64,000 bases of DNA from Psychrosphaera sp. F3M07 (GCF_018860345.1 NZ_JAHKPJ010000021.1:547091-611090), one strand, 5' to 3'. Positions 17,079 to 25,889 are shown, counted from the stretch's first letter. The notes: generated by a model not told the origin, from the sequence alone. Made by a program: numbers and translations.

Positions 17079-17348
17079 ATGAAATGTATAAATTGTAATT
17101 ATCAATTGGGTTTATCTCCTTACTTTTCTAACAAAGACGATATGTGTTGCCCTGATTGTAAAAGCGCATATAAGTTAATATTCTCTTGGAAGAGACAATT
17201 AGTCGTTGCTTTAGTTTATTTAATAGTTTGGTTTTTATTTTTAAAAGATTTGACCGCGGCAATTGAATTAAATCCGTTAACGGTAGCTGCAGTTGCTGCT
17301 GGATTACTGTTCCCATTATCTTCTAAAATGACTATAAGTAAAGAATAG
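17079..17348 (+). CDS. small zinc-ribbon membrane protein, unknown
   Basis: An 89 aa protein with an N-terminal zinc ribbon (CINC at 3-6 and CCPDC at 23-27) followed by two hydrophobic segments (about 42-60 and 64-80), so a small inner-membrane protein with a cytoplasmic metal-binding head is likely. It is followed after 10 bases by another small membrane protein gene, probably the same operon. No named family is recognised. Confidence 0.6.
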   Translation: MKCINCNYQLGLSPYFSNKDDMCCPDCKSAYKLIFSWKRQLVVALVYLIVWFLFLKDLTAAIELNPLTVAAVAAGLLFPLSSKMTISKE

Positions 17349-17358
17349 GAGTAAATGT

Positions 17359-17739
17359 ATGACTCCCCGTTTTGATGAATATAATCTAGAAGAGTTACGT
17401 GAATCCTATGCCTCGTTGGATAAGGAAAGGTGGCCTGAACGTGAGGAAGTACTACGAAAGTTAATAAAAAAAAATGAATTAGAAGAAACACAAGTAAAGG
17501 AAAAACACTCTCACATAAAAAAATCGGACCTAAAGCCAGATTGGTTTGTCACTCTAATGTTAGGGATTTACCTTGCTATGAGTTTTTGGAATGGTGAAGC
17601 TGGTTATACTCGAGGAAGTCGAAAGGTAAATTATACGTTCGAAGACCAACCATTAGGATTTATTTTTTTAGTTTTAATCTTTTTAGCGTTATTGATATTC
17701 CAGATCAAATTACATTTTAAAAGTAAAAAGCCTAGGTAG
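17359..17739 (+). CDS. small membrane protein with charged N-terminal helix, unknown
   Basis: A 126 aa protein with a charged N-terminal region (about 1-60, containing LDKERWPEREEVLRKLI, a motif resembling the D-x-E-x-x-P-E-R segments found at the N-terminus of other small membrane proteins), then two membrane segments (about 66-82 and 100-117). An AGGAG site sits before the ATG. It follows the zinc-ribbon membrane protein closely. The pair may be a cargo of the variable region after tmRNA; function unknown. Confidence 0.6.
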   Translation: MTPRFDEYNLEELRESYASLDKERWPEREEVLRKLIKKNELEETQVKEKHSHIKKSDLKPDWFVTLMLGIYLAMSFWNGEAGYTRGSRKVNYTFEDQPLGFIFLVLIFLALLIFQIKLHFKSKKPR

Positions 17740-17784
17740 GCTTTATGACCTTTGCTTTATAGACTTACTCATCCCTGAAAAACC

Positions 17785-17830
17785 GTTATCTCACACCATA
17801 GCGTATCTTACAGACAAATAGTGAGATAAC
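17785..17830. repeat. 10-bp perfect inverted repeat
   Basis: GTTATCTCAC (17785-17794) and GTGAGATAAC (17821-17830) flank 26 bases. There is no T-tract, so it is not an obvious terminator. Confidence 0.6.
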
Positions 17831-17957
17831 TTATGAACGCTTTAACTTTAACCAAAACAACTAAACTATGTTCTTACACGCGCTATTCGGGTTCAGCGCA
17901 AATACGTTTAATTTAGAATTAGCTAATAACGTCTAAATATCACCAAGCGCGCCATCG

Positions 17958-17991
17958 TCCTAACTTATAAATGTCCAATAATGAGTTAGGA
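17958..17991. repeat. 8-bp perfect inverted repeat
   Basis: TCCTAACT (17958-17965) and AGTTAGGA (17984-17991) pair, and three further pairs including one wobble extend the stem. No T-tract follows. Confidence 0.5.
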
Positions 17992-18123
17992 AATAGAATA
18001 AAACGGAACTGACTGAGCCAGTGGAAGTTGAACCCGGCAGTTAACTACTTACTTTAAAAGACTTTTTATTTTATCAAAGAAGCTTTGGTTACATACAGTG
18101 ATACAGCTGGTGGTTATTCAGTC

Positions 18124-18166
18124 GGTTTTCATTTATTTAATTCAACATTACTAATAAATGAAAACC
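18124..18166. repeat. 14-bp perfect inverted repeat
   Basis: GGTTTTCATTTATT (18124-18137) and AATAAATGAAAACC (18153-18166) are perfect complements with a 15-base loop. There is no adjacent T-tract on either strand. Confidence 0.65.
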
Positions 18167-18520
18167 TAGCTTAACACCTTATTAAAGAATAATTTCCATC
18201 GTGTTGTGTATCTAGGGTTTAGGAACTCACACTTCTTTGTCCAATTTGTACTTTGTTGTTCACCCGCTAATTGTATTGTGCTTCGACCAAATAAGTTGTT
18301 AATGCTGTCCATATTTATCATAAGCTACTTATTAACTGCACTTTGTAAAAATAAGTCAGCTTGCATGTATTGTTCTGAAACTAAATCGATACACCGCTTA
18401 ATTATAATGATTAGCTCACTTTATTAACCCTTAATATAAGAAGTTATCTTTCACCCTTTCCGTTTTATTAATTATCTATTTGCCAAAACTCAATATACTG
18501 AAATACCTTTAAAAAGACAG

Positions 18521-18549
18521 TTGACTGAATTTATATACAGTACTAGTAT
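18521..18549 (+). promoter_or_regulatory. sigma-70 promoter overlapped by a LexA-like box
   Basis: TTGACT (18521-18526), a 17-base spacer and TAGTAT (18544-18549) form a good promoter. CTGAATTTATATACAG (18525-18540) within it matches CTG-N10-CAG, the gammaproteobacterial LexA box, with one departure (CTGA for CTGT) and a TA flank. The membrane protein gene starts 37 bases on. Confidence 0.4.
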
Positions 18550-18585
18550 ACAGTTAATCGTACAGTTGTTTTTTAGGGGGGTAAT

Positions 18586-19044
18586 ATGCGAAGAAATACA
18601 ATTATGACATCTGTTATTTTTGCCGAAATATTTACTGCTATTTTACTTGGTGGCGTGCCTGCGTTAATAATTTTATATGTTACTGGGATACCATCTTTAT
18701 TCTCTTTTCTTGAAAACATTATGCCGATACCTGAAGTGTTATATTACTTTTTAGGGCTCGCTGTGCTGCAGTTCCTTGTACGTTGTGCTAAACATTATTG
18801 GTTTAAACCAACTGACCAGATTGAAAATATTGTAACCACATTAGACTATTTATTATTTAAAGTTGGTGCTGCGCTAAAAGGAGTATATAGGACATTTTTT
18901 GGTGCTATGTTAGTAATTTTACCGCCTATCATTTTTGTGGATTTTTCTTTCAATTTATTGCTTGTAGGCTTTTTTGTTTTATTCTTCGCTTTAATGGCGT
19001 TAATTCAATGTTCTATTTACTCCACTTCTTTTGCAAAAAGATGA
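18586..19044 (+). CDS. four-helix membrane protein, unknown
   Basis: A 152 aa very hydrophobic protein with about four membrane segments (roughly 9-30, 45-63, 98-118 and 122-142) and no recognised motif. An AGGGGGG ribosome site lies 4 bases before the ATG, and a good promoter with a LexA-like box lies upstream. It is single and followed by a bidirectional terminator. If the LexA box is real, this would be a damage-inducible membrane protein. No homologue is recognised. Confidence 0.65.
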   Translation: MRRNTIMTSVIFAEIFTAILLGGVPALIILYVTGIPSLFSFLENIMPIPEVLYYFLGLAVLQFLVRCAKHYWFKPTDQIENIVTTLDYLLFKVGAALKGVYRTFFGAMLVILPPIIFVDFSFNLLLVGFFVLFFALMALIQCSIYSTSFAKR

Positions 19045-19109
19045 CGCCAAATATTCAAAGTATTAATGACTCTCCTAATTCTTAAACTACTGCATTTATT
19101 GTCATAAAC

Positions 19110-19142
19110 AAAAATGCCGCTCACATAGGTGGCGGCATTTTT
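19110..19142. terminator. bidirectional terminator
   Basis: AAAAATGCCGC (19110-19120) and GCGGCATTTTT (19132-19142) are perfect complements, giving T-tracts on both strands for the converging membrane-protein and PL6 genes. Confidence 0.88.
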
Positions 19143-19167
19143 AATTATCAGTTGTTAGTTTTTATAC

Positions 19168-22100
19168 TTAATCATCTTCAGCAGCTAAAGACTCGGCCTC
19201 TGACAACGGGTGTGAGACTAACCTTATACTATCAAAAAAGGCTTTTGTACCTTGTTCTGGCGCGCCTTGATAACTCAAATCAAATTCATCAACTCGAATT
19301 TCTGAACCATCCGTTGATTTAAATTGAGCGAAAACAGTCAAGGTGGTGTTTGCACCTGAATTAAAGGTTAACGTATCTTGATAGAAACTATCGTCTCCTT
19401 TAGTGTTTCCTGCTGATTTAAGCGTTGAATAAACTGAGTTTTTACTAGCAAGTACGTTTGCTTCCACGGTTACATCGGTATCGGTTGCAACTCCGAATAG
19501 AATTGAGGAAGCATTACCATCACTCTTGTATAAATTATATATTGATAACTTGTATTCCGAATTAGGCTGTACGGAAACCGTCTGTGCGATATAAGGGTTA
19601 TGAGGTGTTCCAGAGTCGTCACTATTATATTTAAACTTAATAGAGCCATCATTTCCGCCTGAGGAGTTACTCGAATCTTGAACTTGTCCGATACCAGTAC
19701 CTTCAACCACTATCCAGTTTTCTTGCCCATCATCAAAGTCTGGGTTTAAGATAGTTGCGTTATTCGTCACTAAATCATCGACCGTTGCACGGAGCACAGC
19801 CGATGTGCCCTCTCCTGAATTAAAACTAACCGTGCTTAAGCCATAATTATTGGACGTTCTTTCTGCTGCATAATGTTCACCATTAACCGTAATGGTCAGT
19901 TTAGCGGCGCCTTTCATAAATGCGGATAAGGTATAGTTGGTGTGTGCATTGAGCGTGATCACTTGCGTTACCATAGCCTCGTTACTATCTAACATTAAAC
20001 TATGCCCCCGTGAAAATACATCATCACCTGTTATGATGGTCGCTCCGGTGCTCCCTTCATTAGTCCATTCGGCTAAATCACCACTATCAAAGTCATGATT
20101 AGCGATAGATACTTTTTCAACATAAATCTTGCCTGGTGTTGGACGATAGTTTATGGGACCTACATCATCAGATGTTAGTGGAGCAAGCGTTACAGTATCA
20201 CTTGAGATGTCATCTGCACCAGAGGTGGTTGCTGCTGAACGTATTTGTCCATCCATATCTATGGTTGGCAAAGTAAAAGCGCCTACATCGGTTGTTGAGT
20301 TTGCCGTTAAGTCTGGGCTGTTGGTACTAGGACGATATAAACCATCCGTGCCTATCCCTAACATTACATCAACAAATGTGAATCCAGTTGTGCTTCCTTC
20401 CGTTACATCATCGTTGTCTGAAAACGCCTGACCAAATATGTAATTACCAGCAAAGGTGGAGTTGGACGGCATATCTTCACCATTAGTGCGGATAACGGGG
20501 CCAATGGCATCTGCAATAATGTTATTTAAAAAGTAAATATTCTTTGGCGCTTCATCATTTTTACCGCCATATACATTTAAACTATTTACACTGTCGACTA
20601 TGGTGTTATTAGCGACAAATACATTACTTACATTTTGATAACCATTTTCAGTATCGCCTGCATTATTACCTGAAGTTAAAACGATTCCTCCGTTCCAATT
20701 AGAGCTTGAATAACGTGCCCCTTGAACATAATTGTTTGTCACAATATGACCATCATCAACTAAGCGAATACCACCAGAAAATGGATTATCGTCACCAAAA
20801 ACAAAGTTATTGCTGATGATAGCGTTAGCACCATGACGTGTAACTATCGAACCATTACTATTACGTACTGTGTTATGACGAATAATATTATTAGCCGACT
20901 TATTAGAAATAACTTCTGCCTCACCTTGAATACGCTCAAAGTAGTTATTTTCCAAGGTAGAATAGGATGGCGCGGAATGAGTTGTACTTAATCCCAAACG
21001 AACCCCTTCATATTCATTATCACTACTCCCTGCGTAAGCACGACCAAAAGCCGGTGGGCGATTCCCCAAATAATTATGATCTATTTGTGCCCTATCTTCG
21101 GCAAAACCTGAAGACTTGAATGTATCTTCATCTATCCATCGCGGTAATACCAACAGTGCCCCTGCTGATTCTTTTCCTGAGAACCAATTATGATCAATAC
21201 GGTTGTATTGACCATAATATTCAATCCATTTTGAGCTGTCATATTCTCCGCCATCCATATCAATGATTGATACTTCCGTTACGCGACAATAACGACACTC
21301 AGTTTCTTTTTCCAACTTGATAATAGAACTACCCGATTCACCGTCTCTAAATACAAAACCTTGCAAGACAATGTGTTCTCCGCCCATACGAACGGATATT
21401 TCACCACCTTTAATAATCGCTTCACCTGAATGAGCTGCAGCAATTATAACGGGTTTATCCGCCGTGCCTATAGCTTCAATACGTAGCTCTAAATCACCGG
21501 TGTAAATCCCATCTGACAAACATAAAGTATCCCCTGCAACTAATTCTTCCGCGGCATCTTCCAAGCTTGAAATAGAACTTACTGTGCTAGTGCAATTAAT
21601 GACTGGTACTGCATTGGTATAGCCATCGATATGATTCCCACCTTCTTCTGCACTAAAGCCATTTGAGCTACTGGTTGTTGTACCGGAAATGATGATCACC
21701 AGCTCTGTAGTTGTTCCATCTTGTGAAATGATTGTGATGGTATCTGTTAAATTAGAACCTATGTCTAAACTCAACACAGCGTCATTACTACTGTCTACTG
21801 TGTATGTCCACTCTCCGCGATTGTTGATATCGAACTTACCGTAGCTTGTTGACACATTTTCTTGTGACTGAATTGTGCTTTCACCTTCGTCAAGATCCGT
21901 AACCGTAATCTTGCCCATTAATTTATTTGTTGAGTCGTTATATACATTGGCTTTGAGGTCGCCAGAGAATGTTGCGGGTTGATTAACTTGGGGAGCAGAA
22001 CCTGTAATAGTAATGACAATGTTGCTTTGAGTGCCATCGATTGAGGTTATCGTTATTGTGTCGGTTAATTGTTCCCCTGAATTTAAAGCAACTACGGCAC

Positions 22101-22380
22101 TATTAGATGCATCTAATTCATAGGTCCATGCACCATCTTCCGTGATAGAGAATGTACCGTAAGTCGTGATTGTATTTGTTTGACTGACAATTCCATCTTC
22201 TCCTTCATCGGCATCACTGACCACTAAATGGTGATTGTTGGTCACCGTTTCAAGATTGTTTACAGCGGTATTCACTCCTGAAAAAACGGCAGGTGAATTT
22301 TCCTTTTCTGTTTTTATATCGTCACTACTGCAAGCACTAATTGCCAGAGTTAAGGCTAGTGTCATTAAATTTTTGTTCAT
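19168..22380 (-). CDS. lipoprotein PL6-type alginate lyase with VCBS repeats
   Basis: The 1070 aa protein begins with a lipoprotein signal ending ISAC (C17). Two VCBS-like repeats follow (about 30-235), then a PL6 chondroitinase-B-like parallel beta-helix (about 260-750) and two C-terminal beta-sandwich, carbohydrate-binding-like regions. The catalytic block EAEVISNKS...VTRHGAN keeps the Lys and Arg pair 21 residues apart, as in AlyGC (K220/R241) and chondroitinase B (K250/R271). It should cleave alginate by beta-elimination at the cell surface or in the periplasm. The ATG at 22380 has AGGA upstream; an in-frame start 14 codons earlier lacks one. No other alginate genes are near, so it is a lone enzyme here. 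Confidence 0.85.
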   Translation of the reverse strand: MNKNLMTLALTLAISACSSDDIKTEKENSPAVFSGVNTAVNNLETVTNNHHLVVSDADEGEDGIVSQTNTITTYGTFSITEDGAWTYELDASNSAVVALNSGEQLTDTITITSIDGTQSNIVITITGSAPQVNQPATFSGDLKANVYNDSTNKLMGKITVTDLDEGESTIQSQENVSTSYGKFDINNRGEWTYTVDSSNDAVLSLDIGSNLTDTITIISQDGTTTELVIIISGTTTSSSNGFSAEEGGNHIDGYTNAVPVINCTSTVSSISSLEDAAEELVAGDTLCLSDGIYTGDLELRIEAIGTADKPVIIAAAHSGEAIIKGGEISVRMGGEHIVLQGFVFRDGESGSSIIKLEKETECRYCRVTEVSIIDMDGGEYDSSKWIEYYGQYNRIDHNWFSGKESAGALLVLPRWIDEDTFKSSGFAEDRAQIDHNYLGNRPPAFGRAYAGSSDNEYEGVRLGLSTTHSAPSYSTLENNYFERIQGEAEVISNKSANNIIRHNTVRNSNGSIVTRHGANAIISNNFVFGDDNPFSGGIRLVDDGHIVTNNYVQGARYSSSNWNGGIVLTSGNNAGDTENGYQNVSNVFVANNTIVDSVNSLNVYGGKNDEAPKNIYFLNNIIADAIGPVIRTNGEDMPSNSTFAGNYIFGQAFSDNDDVTEGSTTGFTFVDVMLGIGTDGLYRPSTNSPDLTANSTTDVGAFTLPTIDMDGQIRSAATTSGADDISSDTVTLAPLTSDDVGPINYRPTPGKIYVEKVSIANHDFDSGDLAEWTNEGSTGATIITGDDVFSRGHSLMLDSNEAMVTQVITLNAHTNYTLSAFMKGAAKLTITVNGEHYAAERTSNNYGLSTVSFNSGEGTSAVLRATVDDLVTNNATILNPDFDDGQENWIVVEGTGIGQVQDSSNSSGGNDGSIKFKYNSDDSGTPHNPYIAQTVSVQPNSEYKLSIYNLYKSDGNASSILFGVATDTDVTVEANVLASKNSVYSTLKSAGNTKGDDSFYQDTLTFNSGANTTLTVFAQFKSTDGSEIRVDEFDLSYQGAPEQGTKAFFDSIRLVSHPLSEAESLAAEDD

Positions 22381-22510
22381 TCTGCTGTGTCCTGTCGAAT
22401 TGAGTTTTACTTTAAGTACCACCTAAGTCTCTGAGCGTTATATTTATTATTTACAGAATAGGGTTTCAGGCACTCAAGTTACCTGCATAACTTATATACA
22501 AAACTACGCA

Positions 22511-22537
22511 ATTGGTAATCTACTTGTTATTACCAAT
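22511..22537. promoter_or_regulatory. 9-bp perfect dyad, possible operator of the PL6 gene
   Basis: ATTGGTAAT (22511-22519) and ATTACCAAT (22529-22537) flank 9 bases. AATACC/GGTATT at 22560-22585 repeats a similar half-site. It lies about 130 bases upstream of the lyase start on the minus strand. Confidence 0.4.
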
Positions 22538-22685
22538 ACTTTCAACGAAGATACAATCAAATACCAAAAAGTAAATCATGGTATTACAAAATGGATAACC
22601 AATAATAAGTTGTGATTTAGAAAGAATAAATTGGGCTTTATAACAAACCGACAATAATTGCCGACACTCAACCTTCTTTTTTAAT

Positions 22686-22712
22686 AAAAAAGGCACTCAA
22701 TGAGTGCCTTTT
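22686..22712 (-). terminator. terminator of the aldehyde/carbonyl reductase operon
   Basis: AAAAGGCACTCA and TGAGTGCCTTTT pair perfectly around one base, followed by T on the minus strand, 41 bases after the CurA-like stop. Confidence 0.88.
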
Positions 22713-22752
22713 GTGATGATTTAACATCTAGTTAAAACTTAGATATATTAAC

Positions 22753-23832
22753 CTAGTCAGTTAAATTGGCTTCACCAACCTGAACCACTAATTTACCAAA
22801 GTTTTCACCTTTTAATAAACCAATGAAAGCTTCAGGTGAATTACCAAGTCCTTGAACTAAATGCTCTTTGTATTTAATTTGACCTGTTTGTAACCAGTTT
22901 GACATCGCGTCACTGAATTCACTGTAACGATGGCCATAATCATCAAAAACAATAAAGCCCTGCATTTTAATTCGTTTTACTAACAAACGTCCCATTAACG
23001 CGCCCATTCTATCTGGACCATCAGGCAATGATGTTGCATTATATTGTGAGATCAACCCACACAATGGCACTCTTGCTTTAGTGTTTAATAGTGGTAAAAC
23101 CGCATCAAATACCGCACCACCAACGTTTTCGAAGTACACGTCAATGCCATTTGGGCAAGCTTGTTTTAATGCATCGTTTAAGTCGGCTGATTTATGGTCA
23201 ATACATGCATCAAAACCCAGCTCTTTAACAGCGTAATCACATTTCTCAGCACCACCAGCAATGCCAACGACATGACAACCGTTTAATTTAGCAATCTGCC
23301 CAACTAAACTTCCCACCGCACCAGTTGCGGCAGCAACGACCACCGTTTCACCTTTTTGGGGCTGGCCAATGTCCATTAGTCCCATGTAAGCCGTTAAACC
23401 TGGCATACCTAAAATGCCTAACGCATAAGATTTTTGTGCGAGCTGCTCCGGAAGTTTTAATAAATCAACTCCGTCAGACACACAATAATCTTGCCAACCG
23501 CCAAATGCGACAACCCAATCACCTTGTTTGAAGTTATCGTTTAAAGTTTGCTCTACTCGACAAACCGATCCACCCACCATCACGCCATTAATCGCTACTG
23601 GGTCAGCATAAGACTCAGCATCGCTCATACGACCACGCATATATGGGTCTAATGACAAATAAACGGTTCTTAATAAAACTTGTCCTTCACTAATAGTAGG
23701 AATAACACTTTCTACTAATTTAAAATCAGATGGTTTTGGCTCACCATTAGGACGTGCTGCCAAAGTGATCTGTCTATTGATTAAACGGCTTTGTGTGTTT
23801 GTTTCTGATTTATTCATAACTGAAGTACTCAT
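22753..23832 (-). CDS. NADP-dependent MDR oxidoreductase (CurA/prostaglandin-reductase-like)
   Basis: The 359 aa zinc-free medium-chain reductase reduces activated carbon-carbon double bonds of enones. It has the SLDPYMRGRMSD motif of the leukotriene B4 dehydrogenase/CurA group and the nucleotide loop AATGAVGSLVGQIAKL. The AGGAG ribosome site is 10 bases from the ATG. It is the last gene of an operon after the YqhD-like dehydrogenase (13-base gap), all facing the divergent LysR gene. Together they suggest removal of reactive carbonyls. Confidence 0.88.
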   Translation of the reverse strand: MSTSVMNKSETNTQSRLINRQITLAARPNGEPKPSDFKLVESVIPTISEGQVLLRTVYLSLDPYMRGRMSDAESYADPVAINGVMVGGSVCRVEQTLNDNFKQGDWVVAFGGWQDYCVSDGVDLLKLPEQLAQKSYALGILGMPGLTAYMGLMDIGQPQKGETVVVAAATGAVGSLVGQIAKLNGCHVVGIAGGAEKCDYAVKELGFDACIDHKSADLNDALKQACPNGIDVYFENVGGAVFDAVLPLLNTKARVPLCGLISQYNATSLPDGPDRMGALMGRLLVKRIKMQGFIVFDDYGHRYSEFSDAMSNWLQTGQIKYKEHLVQGLGNSPEAFIGLLKGENFGKLVVQVGEANLTD

Positions 23833-23845
23833 AAACTATCAACTC

Positions 23846-25003
23846 CTACAACGCTAGGTGATAAATTTCACGGCTAACATCTAATGTCACTTTTTGGTGT
23901 TCACCAAGCTGTGTCATTCCATGTGCTTCTAAACGATTAACTAAAGTATCAACTTTGGAAGCATCTACATCAACGTCAGATAAACGAGTTGGCACTTTCA
24001 TCGCAACAAAAAATGCTTCTGTTTTAGCAATCGCTTGTTCAATTTTTTGTTCGTCTGATCCTGTCGTAATATTCCATACACGTTCAGCGTATTGAACTAA
24101 CTTAGCGTGTTTATCAGCTTTACATACTTTCATCACAGCTGGTAGTACGATAGATAAGGTACGAGCGTGATCGATATTAAACTCTGCTGTCAATTCATGA
24201 CCTAACATATGTGTCGTCCAATCTTGTGGTACACCCGTGCCAATAAGACCATTTAACGCCATAGTTGCGGCCCACATAATGTTAGCTCGAACTTCCAAAT
24301 CTTTATTGAACTCAGGTTGTAATACTTTTTCACCTTCTTCAATCAAAGTAAGTAATAAACCTTCTGCAAAACGGTCTTGTACTTTGGCATTTACTGGATA
24401 CGTTAAGTATTGTTCAATCGTATGTACAAACGCATCTACCACACCATTACTTACTTGGCGTTCAGATAAGGATAAAGTCACTTTAGGATCAAGTACCGCA
24501 AACTTAGGTCGAACAAATGGGTGCATAAACGCTAGTTTATTTCCGTCTTTAGTCACAACCGAACCAATATTAGATTCCGACCCCGTTGCTGGTAATGTTA
24601 GAACAACACCGATTGGTAGCGCTTTGTTAATTGGTGCTTGTTTCGACAGTATGTCCCAAGGTTCATCACCTTCAAAGAACGCTGCAGCGGCGATAAACTT
24701 CACACCATCTACGACAGAACCACCACCTACCGCTAAAATGTAATCAATGTCATTTTCTTTAATGATAGGTAATGCTTTTATTAACGTATCGTAATTTGGG
24801 TTAGGCTCTATACCTGAAAACTCAACAAAGGTATGATCTTTTAACGCTTCAACCACTTGATCATAAACACCATTACTTTTAATTGAACCACCACCATAAA
24901 CAAATAAGACTTTAGCGTGCGCTGGTATTTCTTTACTGATGGCTGCAATTTTGTCTTCGCCAAAATGAATCTTGGTTGTATTTTTAAAACTAAAATTAAA
25001 CAT
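23846..25003 (-). CDS. YqhD-like NADPH-dependent iron/zinc alcohol dehydrogenase
   Basis: A 385 aa group III metal-dependent alcohol dehydrogenase, reducing short aldehydes (E. coli YqhD acts on acrolein, malondialdehyde and similar). It shows FVYGGGSIKSNGVYDQV, AVGGGSVVDGVKFI and the metal ligands in VVDAFVHTIEQYL and HMLGHELTAEFNIDHARTL. The GGAAG site lies 7 bases before the ATG. A 22-bp perfect palindrome stands between it and the upstream DJ-1-like gene, so its expression may be set separately. Confidence 0.88.
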   Translation of the reverse strand: MFNFSFKNTTKIHFGEDKIAAISKEIPAHAKVLFVYGGGSIKSNGVYDQVVEALKDHTFVEFSGIEPNPNYDTLIKALPIIKENDIDYILAVGGGSVVDGVKFIAAAAFFEGDEPWDILSKQAPINKALPIGVVLTLPATGSESNIGSVVTKDGNKLAFMHPFVRPKFAVLDPKVTLSLSERQVSNGVVDAFVHTIEQYLTYPVNAKVQDRFAEGLLLTLIEEGEKVLQPEFNKDLEVRANIMWAATMALNGLIGTGVPQDWTTHMLGHELTAEFNIDHARTLSIVLPAVMKVCKADKHAKLVQYAERVWNITTGSDEQKIEQAIAKTEAFFVAMKVPTRLSDVDVDASKVDTLVNRLEAHGMTQLGEHQKVTLDVSREIYHLAL

Positions 25004-25017
25004 GTATTATCTTCCAT

Positions 25018-25039
25018 TAAGGTGTGTATACACACCTTA
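25018..25039. repeat. 22-bp perfect palindrome upstream of the yqhD-like gene
   Basis: TAAGGTGTGTA (25018-25028) is followed directly by its complement TACACACCTTA (25029-25039). It ends 15 bases before the yqhD-like start codon, next to the ribosome site. There is no T-tract, so a terminator is unlikely; an operator for a dimeric regulator or an mRNA-stabilising hairpin is possible. Confidence 0.6.
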
Positions 25040-25090
25040 GTTTTATTAAACTTGATTATTTAAATCGTTAGAACTCTATAACTTACTTAG

Positions 25091-25780
25091 TTACTCTGCT
25101 AACAAAGCAAGTAATTTTTGTGCTGCAAGTTCAGAGCTGGCAGGGTTTTGACCTGTAATTGCTAATCCATCTTGGATAACAAATGGGTGCCAGTCTGCTC
25201 CGCTTTGGTATAAAGCGTTACGTTTGACAATTTCATCTTCTAACATAAATGGTACAACTTCACGTAATTGCACTGCGTCTTCTTCACTATTACTGAAACC
25301 AGTAATCTCTTTGTTTTTAATGAACAATTCGCCGTTAGTATCTTTTACATTTAGTAATGCAGCCGTTGCATGACACACCGCCGAAACGGGTTTAAGTTGC
25401 GCGATAAAGTTTTGCAATAAGTTAATTGAATCTGCATTGTCGGTTAAGTCCCATAAAGGGCCGTGACCACCTGGGTAAAATACAGCATCAAAATCGTCTG
25501 CGTTTACTGCCGATAAAGTTTCTGTATTAGCAATTAACTGCTGCACTTCATTGTCAGCATCAAAACGTTTTGTTGCTGCCGTCTGAAAATCTTCTAATTC
25601 ACTTTTAGGATCAACTGGAGGCTGTCCACCTAAAGGAGAAGCTAATGTAATTTGAGCGCCAGCATCCTTAAATATATAATATGGGGCAGCAAACTCTTCT
25701 ACCCAAAAGCCAGTCTTTTCGCCTGTATCGCCTAAATCTGCATGTGATGTAAGAACCATTAATATTTTAAACGTCATCAT
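25091..25780 (-). CDS. DJ-1/PfpI family protein (HchA-like, class I amidotransferase fold)
   Basis: The 229 aa protein has the family's nucleophile elbow AVCHATAALL and the FYPGGHGPLWDL block. This branch (fungal/plant DJ-1-like, annotated type 1 glutamine amidotransferase domain-containing) includes glyoxalase III-type enzymes that convert methylglyoxal to lactate without glutathione. Grouped with YqhD-like and CurA-like genes and divergent from a LysR regulator, it fits carbonyl-stress defence. Whether it is glyoxalase or chaperone is not decided by sequence. Confidence 0.85.
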   Translation of the reverse strand: MMTFKILMVLTSHADLGDTGEKTGFWVEEFAAPYYIFKDAGAQITLASPLGGQPPVDPKSELEDFQTAATKRFDADNEVQQLIANTETLSAVNADDFDAVFYPGGHGPLWDLTDNADSINLLQNFIAQLKPVSAVCHATAALLNVKDTNGELFIKNKEITGFSNSEEDAVQLREVVPFMLEDEIVKRNALYQSGADWHPFVIQDGLAITGQNPASSELAAQKLLALLAE

Positions 25781-25873
25781 TTTCTCTCTTTTAACTTAAT
25801 TAATAAATGTTATTAATCTTAATTTGATGAGATAAGTATATAGACCAAACAAAAACTAACAATGCACAGTAAT

Positions 25874-25889
25874 TTGATATCATTGTCAA
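25874..25889. promoter_or_regulatory. possible LysR-type operator
   Basis: TTGATATCATTGTCAA contains a TTGA-N8-TCAA dyad in the 171-bp divergent gap between the DJ-1-like and LysR genes, where LysR regulators usually bind. Confidence 0.35.

Larger units (their letters stand above)
17740..18585. other. 846-bp gap with multiple inverted repeats
   Basis: No credible long gene was found. Three perfect inverted repeats (17785-17830, 17958-17991, 18124-18166) and a promoter with a LexA-like box near the right end are annotated separately. A 27-codon frame starting at 17834 (MNALTLTKTTKLCSYTRYSG...) begins right after the first repeat but is too short to support as a gene. The region looks like decayed or mobile-element-derived DNA. 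Confidence 0.4.
22381..22752. other. upstream region of the PL6 gene and downstream region of curA-like operon
   Basis: No gene is visible. The gap holds a dyad at 22511-22537, a looser AATACC/GGTATT repeat at 22560-22585 and the terminator of the oxidoreductase operon near 22700. Confidence 0.5.

Noticed and set aside
17958-17991. Integron attC site
   Set aside because: The dyad lacks the paired core sites and spacing of attC, and there is no integrase or cassette array.
18206-18427. 73-codon plus-strand frame
   Set aside because: No ribosome site, composition not protein-like, and it lies in the repeat-rich gap.
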